Position numbers and translations under genes: made by a program. Shown in pieces: positions 1-10,337 of a stretch of DNA of 37,526 nt (positions are counted from its first letter, which is position 1; each line of letters starts with the position of its first letter). The stretch lies in contig SKYG01000012.1 in NCBI GenBank assembly GCA_007128045.1, forward strand, positions 1-37,526, written 5' to 3'. The notes beneath the pieces were generated by a model, which saw only the letters and a list, made by a program, of their open reading frames with translations, was not told where the DNA came from and ran no database searches. This DNA is from Bacteroidales bacterium. Its GTDB lineage: Bacteria > Bacteroidota > Bacteroidia > Bacteroidales > UBA7960.

Positions 1-2
1 AA

Positions 3-1037
3 ATTGCTGTCATAGCGTTCAGTACTATCTTTCTTTTCCTGGGTTGCAATATGCGCCCAAAAAATGACATCACCGTTTTTCCCGCTTCAAAAAAAGCAAC
101 TCTGAATGAAATCGGTATTCCGAACGTTTTAGCGGTACCAATGGAGCTTGTAATTCTCGATGATAAGATTATAATTTATGATATGCTTTCTGAATGGATA
201 TTCAAAATTTTTTCCAGAGAGAGTTTTGATTTTAAAGGAGATTTAATCATGCGAGGAAGGGGACCCATGGAAGAAGTAGACGTTTCGCCATATTTCAGAA
301 GATATGGGAATGACACTTTTCTTTACAAAAGCACTGGCACCGTAAAAGTTGCTGAAATACATTCCAACAATAGAGATTTGAATTATGTTATCATTGATGA
401 ATTTGCTTTGCCTGCGGATATGCATTATGATGACGATTTTTTTCTGTTAAACGACAAACTCTTCTCATCTATTACCTTTCAATCGATCGCCAGGGATTTT
501 AGATGTTTTGACATTGATGCCAATAGTACCTACGAGTGGGGAGAATTACTTCCCCTGCGCAGACCAAAATCTTTGCATCCAGATGACATATTCTATCTTG
601 CCAAGTTTACAACAGTGAATCCTGACCAAAATCTTTTAGCCGTTGTTTATCAGAACCTTCCAATACTTAGAATTTATTGCATTAATAGTGTCCGGGCGCT
701 TTCTCAACAACATATGGCCGATGGTTCAGATAACATAAAATATTTTAAAAGAAATTCTTTTGGAGAAGGATTTCTCACATATTATGGGCGCATAAAATCA
801 ACCAAAGAATTTATTTACGCACTTTACCCAGGTACTGGTTTGTCCTGGGATGATGAAAATATTCCTGACTTAGCAACTGTTATTCATATCTGGAAATGGG
901 ACGGAACACCGGCGATGAAGCTTGAGCTTGACCGACCCATCTTTTCGTTTGACGTTACCCCCGACAACAAGCAGCTAATAGCCTCCTCAATAGTAGATGT
1001 TGACAAGCTTTTCGTGGCTGAGATACCATGGGATTAA
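3..1037 (+). CDS. BF3164-like six-bladed beta-propeller lipoprotein, 5' end missing
   Basis: The open frame runs off the left edge of the window, so the true start lies upstream. The visible N-terminus is a hydrophobic stretch ending in LFLGC, a lipoprotein signal with the lipidated Cys at visible residue 15. The ATG at 51 lies just after this Cys and is not the real start. The body, about 325 residues, has the pattern of Bacteroidota BF3164-like propeller lipoproteins: an early blade reading VILDDKIIIYDM, then a GRGPME motif, then repeated beta-strand blades. The protein is probably anchored in the outer membrane or periplasm. Ligand and role are unknown. It ends 226 bp before the efflux operon on the same strand and need not be related to it. 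The family assignment rests on motif pattern only. Confidence 0.8.
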   Translation: MAVIAFSTIFLFLGCNMRPKNDITVFPASKKATLNEIGIPNVLAVPMELVILDDKIIIYDMLSEWIFKIFSRESFDFKGDLIMRGRGPMEEVDVSPYFRRYGNDTFLYKSTGTVKVAEIHSNNRDLNYVIIDEFALPADMHYDDDFFLLNDKLFSSITFQSIARDFRCFDIDANSTYEWGELLPLRRPKSLHPDDIFYLAKFTTVNPDQNLLAVVYQNLPILRIYCINSVRALSQQHMADGSDNIKYFKRNSFGEGFLTYYGRIKSTKEFIYALYPGTGLSWDDENIPDLATVIHIWKWDGTPAMKLELDRPIFSFDVTPDNKQLIASSIVDVDKLFVAEIPWD

Positions 1038-1263
1038 TTGATTATAACAAATTAAGTTAGTGTCCCGCTTATTGTGTGGTTGAGAAGAACAGACGAGACT
1101 GGTTGTTGTCAAAAGTGATAACAATAGGTCAAATAAATTTATAATTTAGCGGCATAACGAAATAATTAATATATTTAACCACAATATATCAATATACACC
1201 CGTATTTGCCGTTTTTCACCTGCTCGCCACACAGACCATTTGATCATCTATAAAGAATAAACC

Positions 1264-2757
1264 ATGAGAAGGTATTTCATCACCATTGCATTGTTCATAC
1301 ATAGTTTTACCTCCTTGTCCTCACAGGAAAAACTGCACCTCACCCTGGATGATGTGTTAACGCTTGCCCGTGAACAATCACTTCAGACATTCCTGAATCA
1401 GCATTATTATATGGTTGACTATTGGGCATACCGCAGCTTTAAGGCAGACTTTCTGCCATCGGTAAACCTGAGGGCAAATCCATTGGGATATTCCAATGTG
1501 TCACGTCTGCGATACAACTCTTTAACCCAAACCGATGAATTTGTTCGTACCGAGAATCTTACATCCGACATGGTACTTGAAGTGTCTCAGAAACTGGCAG
1601 CTACCGGAGGAACGTTCTTTATGCAATCTGAACTGGGACGAATTGAAAATTTTGGCTTGAATAACTTCACTCAATACTCATCCGTGCCCTTCAGAATTGG
1701 CTATCAACAGGAACTGTTTGGCTTCAATCCCATGAAATGGCTTCGTAAAATTGAACCGCTCAAATTTGAAAAAGCCAGGCAAGAGTATCTTGAGTCAGTT
1801 GAAGATATGCATATTGCCGCAGTCCGTTACTTCTTTGCGATGGCCAGGGCTGCCGTTAGACAAGAGACGGCCTCAACAAACCTCGAAAACAATAACAACC
1901 TCCTTCAGATAGCACACAATCGCTTTGAGCTGGGAACCGTAACCCGTGAGGAATTGCTTGACTTGAGATTATCAAGCAACAATGCCGCAATCGTGCTACA
2001 GGAATCCAACCTGGAATACCGTGAAACAAAAGAGAGCCTGCTGAATTTTCTGATGCTGCCTATCGATACGGACATCGAAATACAACTGCCTAACAACATC
2101 CCTGTAACGCAAGTGGATGTCGGGATTGTGCTTCACAATGCCTTTGCCAACAACCCGGAGATACTGCAATTGGAACAGCAAGTCCTTGAAAGCAAAAGAA
2201 ATGTTGAACAGGCCAAAACAGCCCGCCACTTTCGCGCCAATGTCAATGTTTTTTATGGTATGAGTAAGGATGATGGTGATTTGTCGCGAAGCGGACATAT
2301 CGATAATGTCTATAGTGGAGATTTTAACAACCACCAGCGGATATCATTGGGCATCAATATCCCTATACTTGACTGGGGAAGAAATAAAGGACACTATGAA
2401 ATAGCCTTATCGCAACAACAAATTGCCGAAACTGCTGCACAGCAGTCGCTGCAGAAGTTCGAACAAAAGGCTGTAACAGATGCTATCGCTTTCAATATAC
2501 AGAAAGCACGTGTTGAGTCAGCTGCCCTTTCCGATACCCTGGCCGCAGAAAGTTATGAATTGACCATGGCAAGGTTTCGCGGTGGACAGGCGGATGTGTT
2601 AAGGCTTACCTCTTCTCAAAGTGCGAAGGATAACGCACGGCTGCAATACATCAATACCTTGTCTGAATATTGGGAAAGTTATTTTCTGCTCAGACGCCTG
2701 ACATTATACGATTTTGAAAATAACAGGGTCATAGAGTTTAATGAAATGGAGTTATAG
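1264..2757 (+). CDS. TolC-family outer membrane efflux protein
   Basis: This is the outer membrane channel of a tripartite pump. The 497-residue protein starts with a signal peptide (hydrophobic residues 4-20, cleavage near SLSSQ). Long amphipathic helices with heptad character follow, for example around EYLESVEDMHIAAVRYFF and in the C-terminal AESYELTMARFRGGQADVL region. That second motif, with its LxxARFRxG pattern, is typical of the outer membrane efflux protein repeat. Length fits the TolC/OprM family. It opens an operon: the adaptor starts 26 bp downstream and two RND permeases follow. No regulator gene is next to it, and no clear promoter was found in the 226 bp upstream. Confidence 0.93.
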   Translation: MRRYFITIALFIHSFTSLSSQEKLHLTLDDVLTLAREQSLQTFLNQHYYMVDYWAYRSFKADFLPSVNLRANPLGYSNVSRLRYNSLTQTDEFVRTENLTSDMVLEVSQKLAATGGTFFMQSELGRIENFGLNNFTQYSSVPFRIGYQQELFGFNPMKWLRKIEPLKFEKARQEYLESVEDMHIAAVRYFFAMARAAVRQETASTNLENNNNLLQIAHNRFELGTVTREELLDLRLSSNNAAIVLQESNLEYRETKESLLNFLMLPIDTDIEIQLPNNIPVTQVDVGIVLHNAFANNPEILQLEQQVLESKRNVEQAKTARHFRANVNVFYGMSKDDGDLSRSGHIDNVYSGDFNNHQRISLGINIPILDWGRNKGHYEIALSQQQIAETAAQQSLQKFEQKAVTDAIAFNIQKARVESAALSDTLAAESYELTMARFRGGQADVLRLTSSQSAKDNARLQYINTLSEYWESYFLLRRLTLYDFENNRVIEFNEMEL

Positions 2758-2783
2758 TATAAAACAATATAAATCATAATGAC

Positions 2784-3881
2784 ATGCCTGAACATCCGAT
2801 TCTTCTCACAATAAAAGTCATGTTGCTGGCCGCATGCTTATCGGCAATTGTATCATGCCGTCAACAGAGCGGTGACGATTCTACCGCCCTTGCGCGTAGG
2901 GCACACTATGCAGAGCTTATTGAAGTGAGTACTACCCCCGCAAAAAAGGGCAATTTCTCAATGGAGCTTATTACAAACGGCCGCCTGAGTGCAATAAATA
3001 AGGCTACAGTGCTATTCAGGGTGCAGGAATTGGTCAGGGAAGTTCATGTGATCAACGGCCAGAGAGTAAGAAAAGGTGAACTACTGGCTGTGCTGGAGGA
3101 GTTCCCCTTTGTGTCGAGACTCGAGAGGGCCCTCGACCAGGTTGAGAAAACCAGGCTGGAACTGGAAGACGTGCTGTTAGGTTATGGCCATTTCTTACGC
3201 GATAGTGCCCAGGTATCCGAACATATCTGGAATATGGCAAAAATAAGAAGCGGGTATAATGCCGCCATGAACGAGTTGGCCGAAGCGCGATATCAAATGA
3301 ATGGCACCAGGATCGAGGCTCCTGTTGCCGGAGTGGTTTCAGGACTGGAGGTCAAACCCCATAACCACAGTTCATCCTATGAAAAATTTTGTGTAATTGT
3401 TGATAATACACGCCTGGAAGCCAGATTTCCAGTTCTGGAGTCGGAAACATCGATGGTGGCCAGAGGGCAACCCGTGGAGGTAAGGCCCTATGCAAACAGG
3501 AGTATATCATATACAGGTACTGTAACAGGTTTTGACCCAAGTGTTGATGAGCGGGGGATGGTAATGGTAAGGGCATTGATAGAAAACCCCGGTGGCGAAC
3601 TGCTGGATGGAATGAATGTGCAGGTAATCCTTAAAAAGGAAATACCCAACCAGATCATTGTCCCGCGTGATGCGCTGGTGCTAAGGCAGGGAAGACAGGT
3701 GGTCTTTACTCTGGAAGATAGTATCGCACTTTGGACCTATGTTGAAACTGGTTTTCAGAATAGCAGGGAGTATACCATAAATAGCGGCATTATCGAGGGA
3801 CAGGAGGTTATTGTGTCAGGTAATTTCAACCTGGCACATGAAACCCCGGTAAGGAAAGTTCAACAAGAGGATAATCGCTAA
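2784..3881 (+). CDS. efflux RND periplasmic adaptor (HlyD/MFP family), lipoprotein
   Basis: This membrane fusion protein should link the RND permeases to the TolC-like channel. The 365-residue sequence has a lipoprotein signal ending AIVSC (Cys25), so it is lipid-anchored. A biotinyl-lipoyl-like half-domain is visible around residues 65-100 (VREVHVINGQRVRKGELLAV), then a short helical hairpin, the second lipoyl half (IEAPVAGVVSGLEV), and a beta-barrel domain (DNTRLEARFPVLESE onward). The C-terminal membrane-proximal domain includes PRDALVLRQGRQVVF. An alternative start at 2820 would still keep the lipobox. It lies 26 bp after the channel gene and 89 bp before the first permease. Confidence 0.93.
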   Translation: MPEHPILLTIKVMLLAACLSAIVSCRQQSGDDSTALARRAHYAELIEVSTTPAKKGNFSMELITNGRLSAINKATVLFRVQELVREVHVINGQRVRKGELLAVLEEFPFVSRLERALDQVEKTRLELEDVLLGYGHFLRDSAQVSEHIWNMAKIRSGYNAAMNELAEARYQMNGTRIEAPVAGVVSGLEVKPHNHSSSYEKFCVIVDNTRLEARFPVLESETSMVARGQPVEVRPYANRSISYTGTVTGFDPSVDERGMVMVRALIENPGGELLDGMNVQVILKKEIPNQIIVPRDALVLRQGRQVVFTLEDSIALWTYVETGFQNSREYTINSGIIEGQEVIVSGNFNLAHETPVRKVQQEDNR

Positions 3882-3970
3882 TAACGATTATATTTTATTC
3901 AAACCGGACAACTCAGGTTTTTGCATGTATAATCTATACAGGTTAGGTACAGAAGATTAAAGATGCTGAA

Positions 3971-6900
3971 ATGATAAATGCAGGGTTCAATAACAGGCAG
4001 CCAGGCCTCCTTCCATGGGGGATGTCAGCATTTACTACCAATATCATTTTCGTGGTGTTGATAATTGGCGGTATTGCCCTCGCCCCGCTCACCTCATTCA
4101 AGTTTAAACCAACCCGTGCACTGCCTTCGATATCGGTGAGCTATAACTGGCCAAATATTAGTGGCAGGGTTATTGAAATGCAGGTTACCGGCCCCCTGGA
4201 ATCTGCCTTTTCTACAGTTAGGGGAATAAGAAACATCAACTCCGTATCTTCCAGAGGCAGCGGCAGGATCAATATGGCGTTCGACAAAACTGCCGACATG
4301 GATGCGATTAGGTTCGAGATCGCTGCGCTTATTCGTCAGGTGTATCCTAAGCTGCCTGAAGGCGTGAGCCGGCCTTCGCTGACCCTAAACAGACCCGGCG
4401 AAAACGAACCACCCCTGATAACCTATACCATTAATGCCAAAACAACGGTTTTTACCATTGGTAAGTATGCTGAAGATGTGATCAAAAGGCGGCTGTCAGA
4501 TATACCGGGAGTGTATTCAATAGATATTACCGGTACACTTCCCTATGAATGGGAACTGAAATATGATGCTGACAGGATGCAGGAGCTTGGCATTGACCAT
4601 ACAAAACTTCGCGCATCTATTAACAACTACCTTAGCGTACATGAAATGGGTCAGGTGCTGCTGGATCGGGACGGGGATACGGAAAACAGGATCAATCTGC
4701 TTTTCAGAGGAAACCCGGGCGACAACTTTAACTGGGAACATATTCCGGTTGCAGTTTCAGGCGGAAGAATAGTGAAACTGACCGAAGTGGCACAGCCCTG
4801 GTACGTTGAGCAGGCTCCCAACTCTTATTACCGCATTAACGGACTGAGTACCGTGAATATGATAATTACCGCGGAAAAAGGCGCCAACCACCTGAACGTG
4901 GCAAAGGAGGTGAAAAACAGGATGAGCCGTCTGCGGGATGAACTGCCCGCAGGATTCTCAATAACCGTAGCCCGCGATTCAACAGAGTTTCTAAGAGGTG
5001 AGCTACGAAAGAACATATTTCGTACCTCCTTTTCCCTGGTGGCACTCCTGATCTTTATATACCTGGTAACCCTGCAACGACGCTACCTGTACATTGTCGC
5101 CATAAGCCTCCTGGCAAACCTGATCATTGCCTTTATCTTTTATTTCATGCTCGGTGTTGAGATACACCTCTACTCACTTGCTGGGATCACTGTGTCTTTG
5201 GGGATTCTGATCGACAATACCATCGTGATGATAGACCATCTGCGCCATAAGAAAAACCTGAAAATATTCATTGCCCTCCTGGCTGCAACCCTTACCACCA
5301 TCGGTGCGTTGACAGTGGTCTTTTTCCTTAAGGAAAGCCAAAAGGTAGACCTGGTAGATTTTTCAATGGTTGTTATCATTAACCTCTCGATATGCCTCTT
5401 TATTGCCTTGTTTTTTGTACCCGCCCTTATGGAGAAGATGCCGCTGCGTACCAACCATACATCCAGGATGTTGCGTAGAAAAAGGCGTGTGGCAGCATTC
5501 AACGGTTACTACCGGCGTTATATTGCATTTGGCCGACGCTTCAGATTCGCTTTTATCATTGCCGCGGTACTGGCATTTGGCTTGCCTGTATTCTGGCTCC
5601 CGCAAAAAGTAGAAGGTGAAAAGTGGTACCATTCCCTTTATAACACCACCCTGGGTAGTGAAAAATATATCAAATCCATAAAGCCTGTAACCGACAAGGT
5701 ACTTGGAGGAACGCTCAGGCTCTTTGTCTATCACGTATCGGAACGGTCATTCTTTACACAGCCCGAACGTACCACCCTGCACGTCAGGGCTTACCTCCCT
5801 GAAGGGTCAACCATTATACAGGCAAATACGGTGATGGAGGATTGGGAGAATTTCCTGGCGCGCTTTGATGAGGTTGAGCAATATCATACCAGAGTGAATG
5901 GACCGGAAAGTGGCAGTATAGAAATTCATTTTTATCCTGAACATGAAAATACCTTTTTCCCTTACCGGCTCAAAAGCCTGCTTGAGCAAAAGGCTATCTA
6001 TTCAGGAGGTGCCGATTTTACGGTGTTTGGCGTGGGACAGGGTTTCTCAAACAGGTTTTATGAAAGAGCAAGCCCCGGCATCAGAATCACCGGCTACAAC
6101 TACGACATGCTTTCCAACTATGCCACGCAGATTGTTGCAAAACTCGAAGCACAACCCAGGATACAAAAAGTGCACATGCAATCAAGCCGGAATTACTGGT
6201 CCCTTGACCTGAGAACAGAATATCACATGGAGTTTGACAGGGGCTCCCTTGCAAGACTGGGATATACCATCCCCAGTGTTTATTCATACCTCCGCAGCCT
6301 CTTTATTCATGATTCAGGCCCTTTTGGAGGAAATATTCAGGGAGAGTATGTGCCCATGCGGTTAAAAGCAAAAAATGCTGAACAACTGGGACTATGGGAA
6401 GTGGAAAATACGATGATCGGCAGCAGCAGAGGCCATGCTTTCAAATTAAACGAGGTTGCTGAAATTACAAGAACAAGGGCGCCAGATGCGGTTTTCAAGG
6501 AGAACCAGCAGTATTTTATAACCCTGATGTATGACTTCATGGGTCCATATGAACTGTCGAGAAGAGTAAGAGAAGGCGTAATAGATGAGGCCAACGGGTT
6601 TCTGCCATTGGGATTCAGGGCATTAGACCCGCAAAGGGGTATGACATGGAGGGTTGATGAAAAAAGACAATATGGCCTGTTACTCCTTGTCATATTGATC
6701 ATATTCTTTATATGTGCCATATTGCTGGAGTCATTGCTGCAGCCCCTGGCTGTCATTCTTATGTTGCTGCTGTCATATATTGGCGTATTTCTCACATTTT
6801 ACTTGTTTAACTTTAATTTCGACCAGGGGGGATACGCAGCCTTCCTGTTTTTGAGCGGCATCGTGGTTAACTCAGCACTGTATATCCTTAACGATTTGAA

Positions 6901-7186
6901 TAACCTGCGCAAAAGCAATCCCTATCTGACGGTTATCGATATGTATATCAAGGCGTATAATGCCAAGATCATTCCCATATTGCTGACCGTGATATCCACC
7001 ATACTGGGACTGACGCCTTTTCTTTTTGGTGGCAAAACCGAGTCATTCTGGTTCGCCCTGGCGGTAGGAACGATCGGAGGACTGGTTTTCTCTCTTCTTG
7101 TGTTGATGGTGTTTTTGCCGCTATTGATAAAATATGTGTCGCCTGAAAGATCTTCTGTGTCGCTGTACCTGCGAAACCTGTGCTGA
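3971..7186 (+). CDS. efflux RND transporter permease subunit, divergent (first of two)
   Basis: This inner-membrane, proton-driven pump subunit of the AcrB/MdtB superfamily has 1071 residues: TM1 near 23-40, a large periplasmic domain, a TM2-6 bundle from about 350, and a second half with TM8-12 from about 890. TM4 carries GILIDNTIVMID, with Asp415 at the proton-relay position and Asn416 where AcrB has a second Asp. The cytoplasmic link after TM4 is short: from IDH to LTT spans about 23 residues, against about 36 in the downstream permease. TM10 reads GIVVNSALYILND, with no Lys at the AcrB Lys940 position. The last codons run into a dispersed repeat (see 7180-7209). Beside a second, more regular permease, this suggests a heteromeric pump. 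Confidence 0.92.
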   Translation: MINAGFNNRQPGLLPWGMSAFTTNIIFVVLIIGGIALAPLTSFKFKPTRALPSISVSYNWPNISGRVIEMQVTGPLESAFSTVRGIRNINSVSSRGSGRINMAFDKTADMDAIRFEIAALIRQVYPKLPEGVSRPSLTLNRPGENEPPLITYTINAKTTVFTIGKYAEDVIKRRLSDIPGVYSIDITGTLPYEWELKYDADRMQELGIDHTKLRASINNYLSVHEMGQVLLDRDGDTENRINLLFRGNPGDNFNWEHIPVAVSGGRIVKLTEVAQPWYVEQAPNSYYRINGLSTVNMIITAEKGANHLNVAKEVKNRMSRLRDELPAGFSITVARDSTEFLRGELRKNIFRTSFSLVALLIFIYLVTLQRRYLYIVAISLLANLIIAFIFYFMLGVEIHLYSLAGITVSLGILIDNTIVMIDHLRHKKNLKIFIALLAATLTTIGALTVVFFLKESQKVDLVDFSMVVIINLSICLFIALFFVPALMEKMPLRTNHTSRMLRRKRRVAAFNGYYRRYIAFGRRFRFAFIIAAVLAFGLPVFWLPQKVEGEKWYHSLYNTTLGSEKYIKSIKPVTDKVLGGTLRLFVYHVSERSFFTQPERTTLHVRAYLPEGSTIIQANTVMEDWENFLARFDEVEQYHTRVNGPESGSIEIHFYPEHENTFFPYRLKSLLEQKAIYSGGADFTVFGVGQGFSNRFYERASPGIRITGYNYDMLSNYATQIVAKLEAQPRIQKVHMQSSRNYWSLDLRTEYHMEFDRGSLARLGYTIPSVYSYLRSLFIHDSGPFGGNIQGEYVPMRLKAKNAEQLGLWEVENTMIGSSRGHAFKLNEVAEITRTRAPDAVFKENQQYFITLMYDFMGPYELSRRVREGVIDEANGFLPLGFRALDPQRGMTWRVDEKRQYGLLLLVILIIFFICAILLESLLQPLAVILMLLLSYIGVFLTFYLFNFNFDQGGYAAFLFLSGIVVNSALYILNDLNNLRKSNPYLTVIDMYIKAYNAKIIPILLTVISTILGLTPFLFGGKTESFWFALAVGTIGGLVFSLLVLMVFLPLLIKYVSPERSSVSLYLRNLC

Positions 7187-7209
7187 GCTTAGTCGAAGTA
7201 TCTGCGGGA
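7180..7209. repeat. dispersed GCTGAGCTTAGTCGAAG-type repeat overlapping a stop codon
   Basis: The sequence TGCTGAGCTTAGTCGAAGTA belongs to a short repeat type often seen scattered between genes in environmental bacterial genomes (recollection, not searched). Here it overlaps the end of the first RND permease: the TGA at 7184-7186 that stops the gene lies inside the repeat. The last residues of the protein (about RNLC) may therefore be repeat-derived. Confidence 0.55.
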
Positions 7210-7268
7210 CACATAAATAACAGACTTTCGCGGATCGTTTGTATGTATATAAAACTTGAAATGGTACT

Positions 7269-10200
7269 ATGGTAAAATTCCTTATTAATCGACCGGTTGC
7301 GGTAATCATGAGTTTTCTGGCGATGGTATTGCTGGGATTGGTAAGCGGTGGACTGCTCCCGGTGTCGCTGTTGCCTGACATACAAATACCGGAGATCACC
7401 GTTCAGGTTTCGCATCCCAATGCTTCGGTCAGAGAGCTGGAGAATACTGTGGTAAGGCCACTCCGACAACAACTGCTTCAGGTGGCTGGGCTGTCAGACA
7501 TTGAGAGTGAGGTCCGCGATGGTAACGCAATGATACGTTTGCGTTTCACCCACGGCTCGAACATGAATTACCTCTATATCGAAGTCAATGAAAAAATTGA
7601 TGCCGTAATGGGCAACCTGCCAAGGGAACTGGAAAGACCCCGTGTGATCAAGGCAAGCGCATCGGATATTCCGGTTTTCTATCTTAATATATTTATGAAC
7701 AGAATAGATCAGGATCAGGACCTTTCCCAATTTCTTGAGCTGAGTGAGTTTGCCGATTGGGTTATTCGCAAGCGAATCGAACAATTGCCGCAGGTGGCCA
7801 TGGTCGATGTAAGCGGTTTGGTATACCCTGAAGTTTCTGTAGTGCCTGATCAGGGGATGATGACAGGCCTGGGTTTGACACATGATGATATCAGGCAGAT
7901 GATGGAGCAGAACAACGTGACCCTCGGGAGCCTCATGGTGCGCGATGGCATCTACCAGTATAACGTAAGGTTTACCTCAACACTGCATAATGTTGAGGAT
8001 ATCGGGAATATCATGATCATGGCTTCAGACAGGCTGTTTAGACTAAAAGATCTGGCAAAGATAAACGTACGCCCAAGAAAACCGGAGGGCCTCTTTCACT
8101 GGAACGGCAGGCCTGCTGTCACAATGGCCGTTATAAAGCAAGCCGAAGCCCGTATGAGCGACATGAAAGCGGCGATGAAAAACCTTACATCAAGGTTTGA
8201 AAAGGATTACCCCCAGATGCGTTTTGAACTTTCGCAGGACCAGACGGGTATATTGGACTATACCATCGGAAACCTGAGAAATAACCTGATCCTCGGGGGC
8301 AGCCTGGCAATTATCTTGATGTTCCTGTTTCTGAAGGATGTAAGGTCGCCGTTGCTAATTGCCATGAGTGTACCTACCTCACTTATTATCAGCTTGCTGT
8401 TTTTCAAGCTGACGGGCCTGTCACTCAATATCATTTCCCTGTCGGGTTTGATACTCGGAGTGGGTATGATGATTGACAATTCAATCATCGTTATAGACAA
8501 TATCACCCAGCACATGGAACGTGGCCACCCGCTTCACGAAGCATGTATAAAGGGTACCAATGAAGTTATCCGGCCACTGATATCATCTGTACTGACTACC
8601 TGTGCGGTGTTTATCCCCCTGATCTTTCTTAGCGGCATTGCCGGAGCCCTTTTCTACGATCAGGCAATAGCAGTGGCCTCAGGACTGGCTGCGTCACTAA
8701 TCGTGTCAATAACGCTAATTCCGGCATTGTATCACCTGATTCATTATAAAACCCGAAACAAGTCCGGCTTGAAGAAGTTCCATTCTTTTCAGGTGTTCAA
8801 ACTCGAGAATGCCTATAACCGAGGATTCGACCTGGTGTTTAAGTACCGCCGTCTTGCCATGGTTGGTTTTGTATTGTTATTGTTGATTGCCGGAGCACTG
8901 TATACCATGTTGCCCCTGCAAAAGATGCCACCGCTTAAGCAGATAGAAATGGTCATGAAGATCGACTGGAACGAAAGCATCCATCTTGACGAGAACACCT
9001 CAAGGGTATCGTCACTGATCAATCACCATGATGAGATGATTGTAGAATCGGCCGCTTTTACCGGGCGGCAACAGTTTCTGCTCGGACGTGACATTGATAA
9101 CGATATAACCCACGCCTATGTCTATCTGAAATCCCATGATCAACAGTCACTATCTGCGCTCAGGGAAAACATACTTGCTACCGTTGCCAGTCGCTATCCC
9201 CTGGCAAGAATCGGCTTTGAGCCTGCAACAAATGTGTTTGATAAGATCTTTGAATCACAACAGCCCCCCCTGGTTGCGAAAATTACCAGCGTTCAGGGAC
9301 AAAGGGTGCCGGAAGTGAAAAAGATCAGGCACATTGGACGGATGATTGCCGGTGCCCACCCTGATGCTGAAATTAACCCATTGCCATTGGGTGAGAATAT
9401 TGTTTTAGGGGTGTATCCTGACAAGCTATTGCTATACAAGGTGAATCAAACCCACCTTTACGGTCAGATAAAAACGGCACTTGATCAGTACGAGATAGGC
9501 CGGTTAATGGCCGATCAGACTCTGGTGCCCATTGTTTTGGGGGAGGAGGAACGGCTGATTGAAGATATCATTAACACCCTGCTGGTACGAAATTCTGAAG
9601 GTGCCCACATTCCCGCCACAGCACTTGTCAGCATGCACCGGGAGGCCGGTTACAGCTCCCTGGCTGCAGGCAGAGAGGGAGAGTATATACCTGTAATATT
9701 CAGCAATCCGGGAAACAGAACCGGGATGCTTATCAGCAGTGTGGAGCAGCTTGTAAGGCAAGACCCTGAACTTGATGTGAGCTTTTCTGGCAGCTGGTTT
9801 GAAACGCGCATGCTGATGCGTGAGATGCTGCTCGTGGTGCTGATCTCTCTGCTGCTTCTGTATTTTATCCTGGCAGCTCAGTTCGAATCGCTGCTACAGC
9901 CCCTCATTGTGATGCTGGAGATACCAATGAACCTGGCAGGGGTGTTCCTTGCCCTGTTTATTGCCGGGGCAGGTATCAATATCATGTCAATGATTGGTAT
10001 CGTGGTAATGGCAGGTATCGTGATCAACGACTCCATCCTAAAGATAGACACCATCAACCACCTGAGGGCTGACGGCATGTCGCTCATGGATGCGTTGCAT
10101 ACCGGCGGTACCAGAAGGCTGAAACCTATTGTGATGACAAGCCTCACCACCATTCTCGCCCTGACACCCACACTCATTGGCAAAGACATGGGCTCGGAGT

Positions 10201-10337
10201 TGCAGGAACCCCTCGCCCTGGCAATCATTGGTGGCATGGCAATGGGTACTGTTGTCAGCCTGTATTTTATCCCGCTGGTTTACTGGTTTTTTTATAACAA
10301 GACTCCGGAAGCCTCAACACTCACTCAATCACCGTAA
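7269..10337 (+). CDS. efflux RND transporter permease subunit (second of two)
   Basis: This AcrB/MdtC-type pump subunit has 1022 residues and starts with the classic MVKFLINRPVAVIMSFLAMV N-terminus, with no leader extension. The first half has TM2-6 from about 335, with TM4 GVGMMIDNSIIVIDNI (Asp403, Asn404) and the usual 36-residue linker to TM5. The second half has TM8-12 from about 850, including IGIVVMAGIVINDSILKID. It lies 82 bp after the first permease and shares the single adaptor and channel of the operon, as mdtB and mdtC do. Its 3' end overlaps the 3' end of the convergent ilvE by 17 bp. Substrate cannot be told from sequence; the first permease is much more divergent. Confidence 0.95.
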   Translation: MVKFLINRPVAVIMSFLAMVLLGLVSGGLLPVSLLPDIQIPEITVQVSHPNASVRELENTVVRPLRQQLLQVAGLSDIESEVRDGNAMIRLRFTHGSNMNYLYIEVNEKIDAVMGNLPRELERPRVIKASASDIPVFYLNIFMNRIDQDQDLSQFLELSEFADWVIRKRIEQLPQVAMVDVSGLVYPEVSVVPDQGMMTGLGLTHDDIRQMMEQNNVTLGSLMVRDGIYQYNVRFTSTLHNVEDIGNIMIMASDRLFRLKDLAKINVRPRKPEGLFHWNGRPAVTMAVIKQAEARMSDMKAAMKNLTSRFEKDYPQMRFELSQDQTGILDYTIGNLRNNLILGGSLAIILMFLFLKDVRSPLLIAMSVPTSLIISLLFFKLTGLSLNIISLSGLILGVGMMIDNSIIVIDNITQHMERGHPLHEACIKGTNEVIRPLISSVLTTCAVFIPLIFLSGIAGALFYDQAIAVASGLAASLIVSITLIPALYHLIHYKTRNKSGLKKFHSFQVFKLENAYNRGFDLVFKYRRLAMVGFVLLLLIAGALYTMLPLQKMPPLKQIEMVMKIDWNESIHLDENTSRVSSLINHHDEMIVESAAFTGRQQFLLGRDIDNDITHAYVYLKSHDQQSLSALRENILATVASRYPLARIGFEPATNVFDKIFESQQPPLVAKITSVQGQRVPEVKKIRHIGRMIAGAHPDAEINPLPLGENIVLGVYPDKLLLYKVNQTHLYGQIKTALDQYEIGRLMADQTLVPIVLGEEERLIEDIINTLLVRNSEGAHIPATALVSMHREAGYSSLAAGREGEYIPVIFSNPGNRTGMLISSVEQLVRQDPELDVSFSGSWFETRMLMREMLLVVLISLLLLYFILAAQFESLLQPLIVMLEIPMNLAGVFLALFIAGAGINIMSMIGIVVMAGIVINDSILKIDTINHLRADGMSLMDALHTGGTRRLKPIVMTSLTTILALTPTLIGKDMGSELQEPLALAIIGGMAMGTVVSLYFIPLVYWFFYNKTPEASTLTQSP

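Noticed and set aside
6969..7472. Minus-strand gene of 167 residues across the two RND genes
   Set aside because: It is antisense to two clear RND coding regions and has no recognisable domain.
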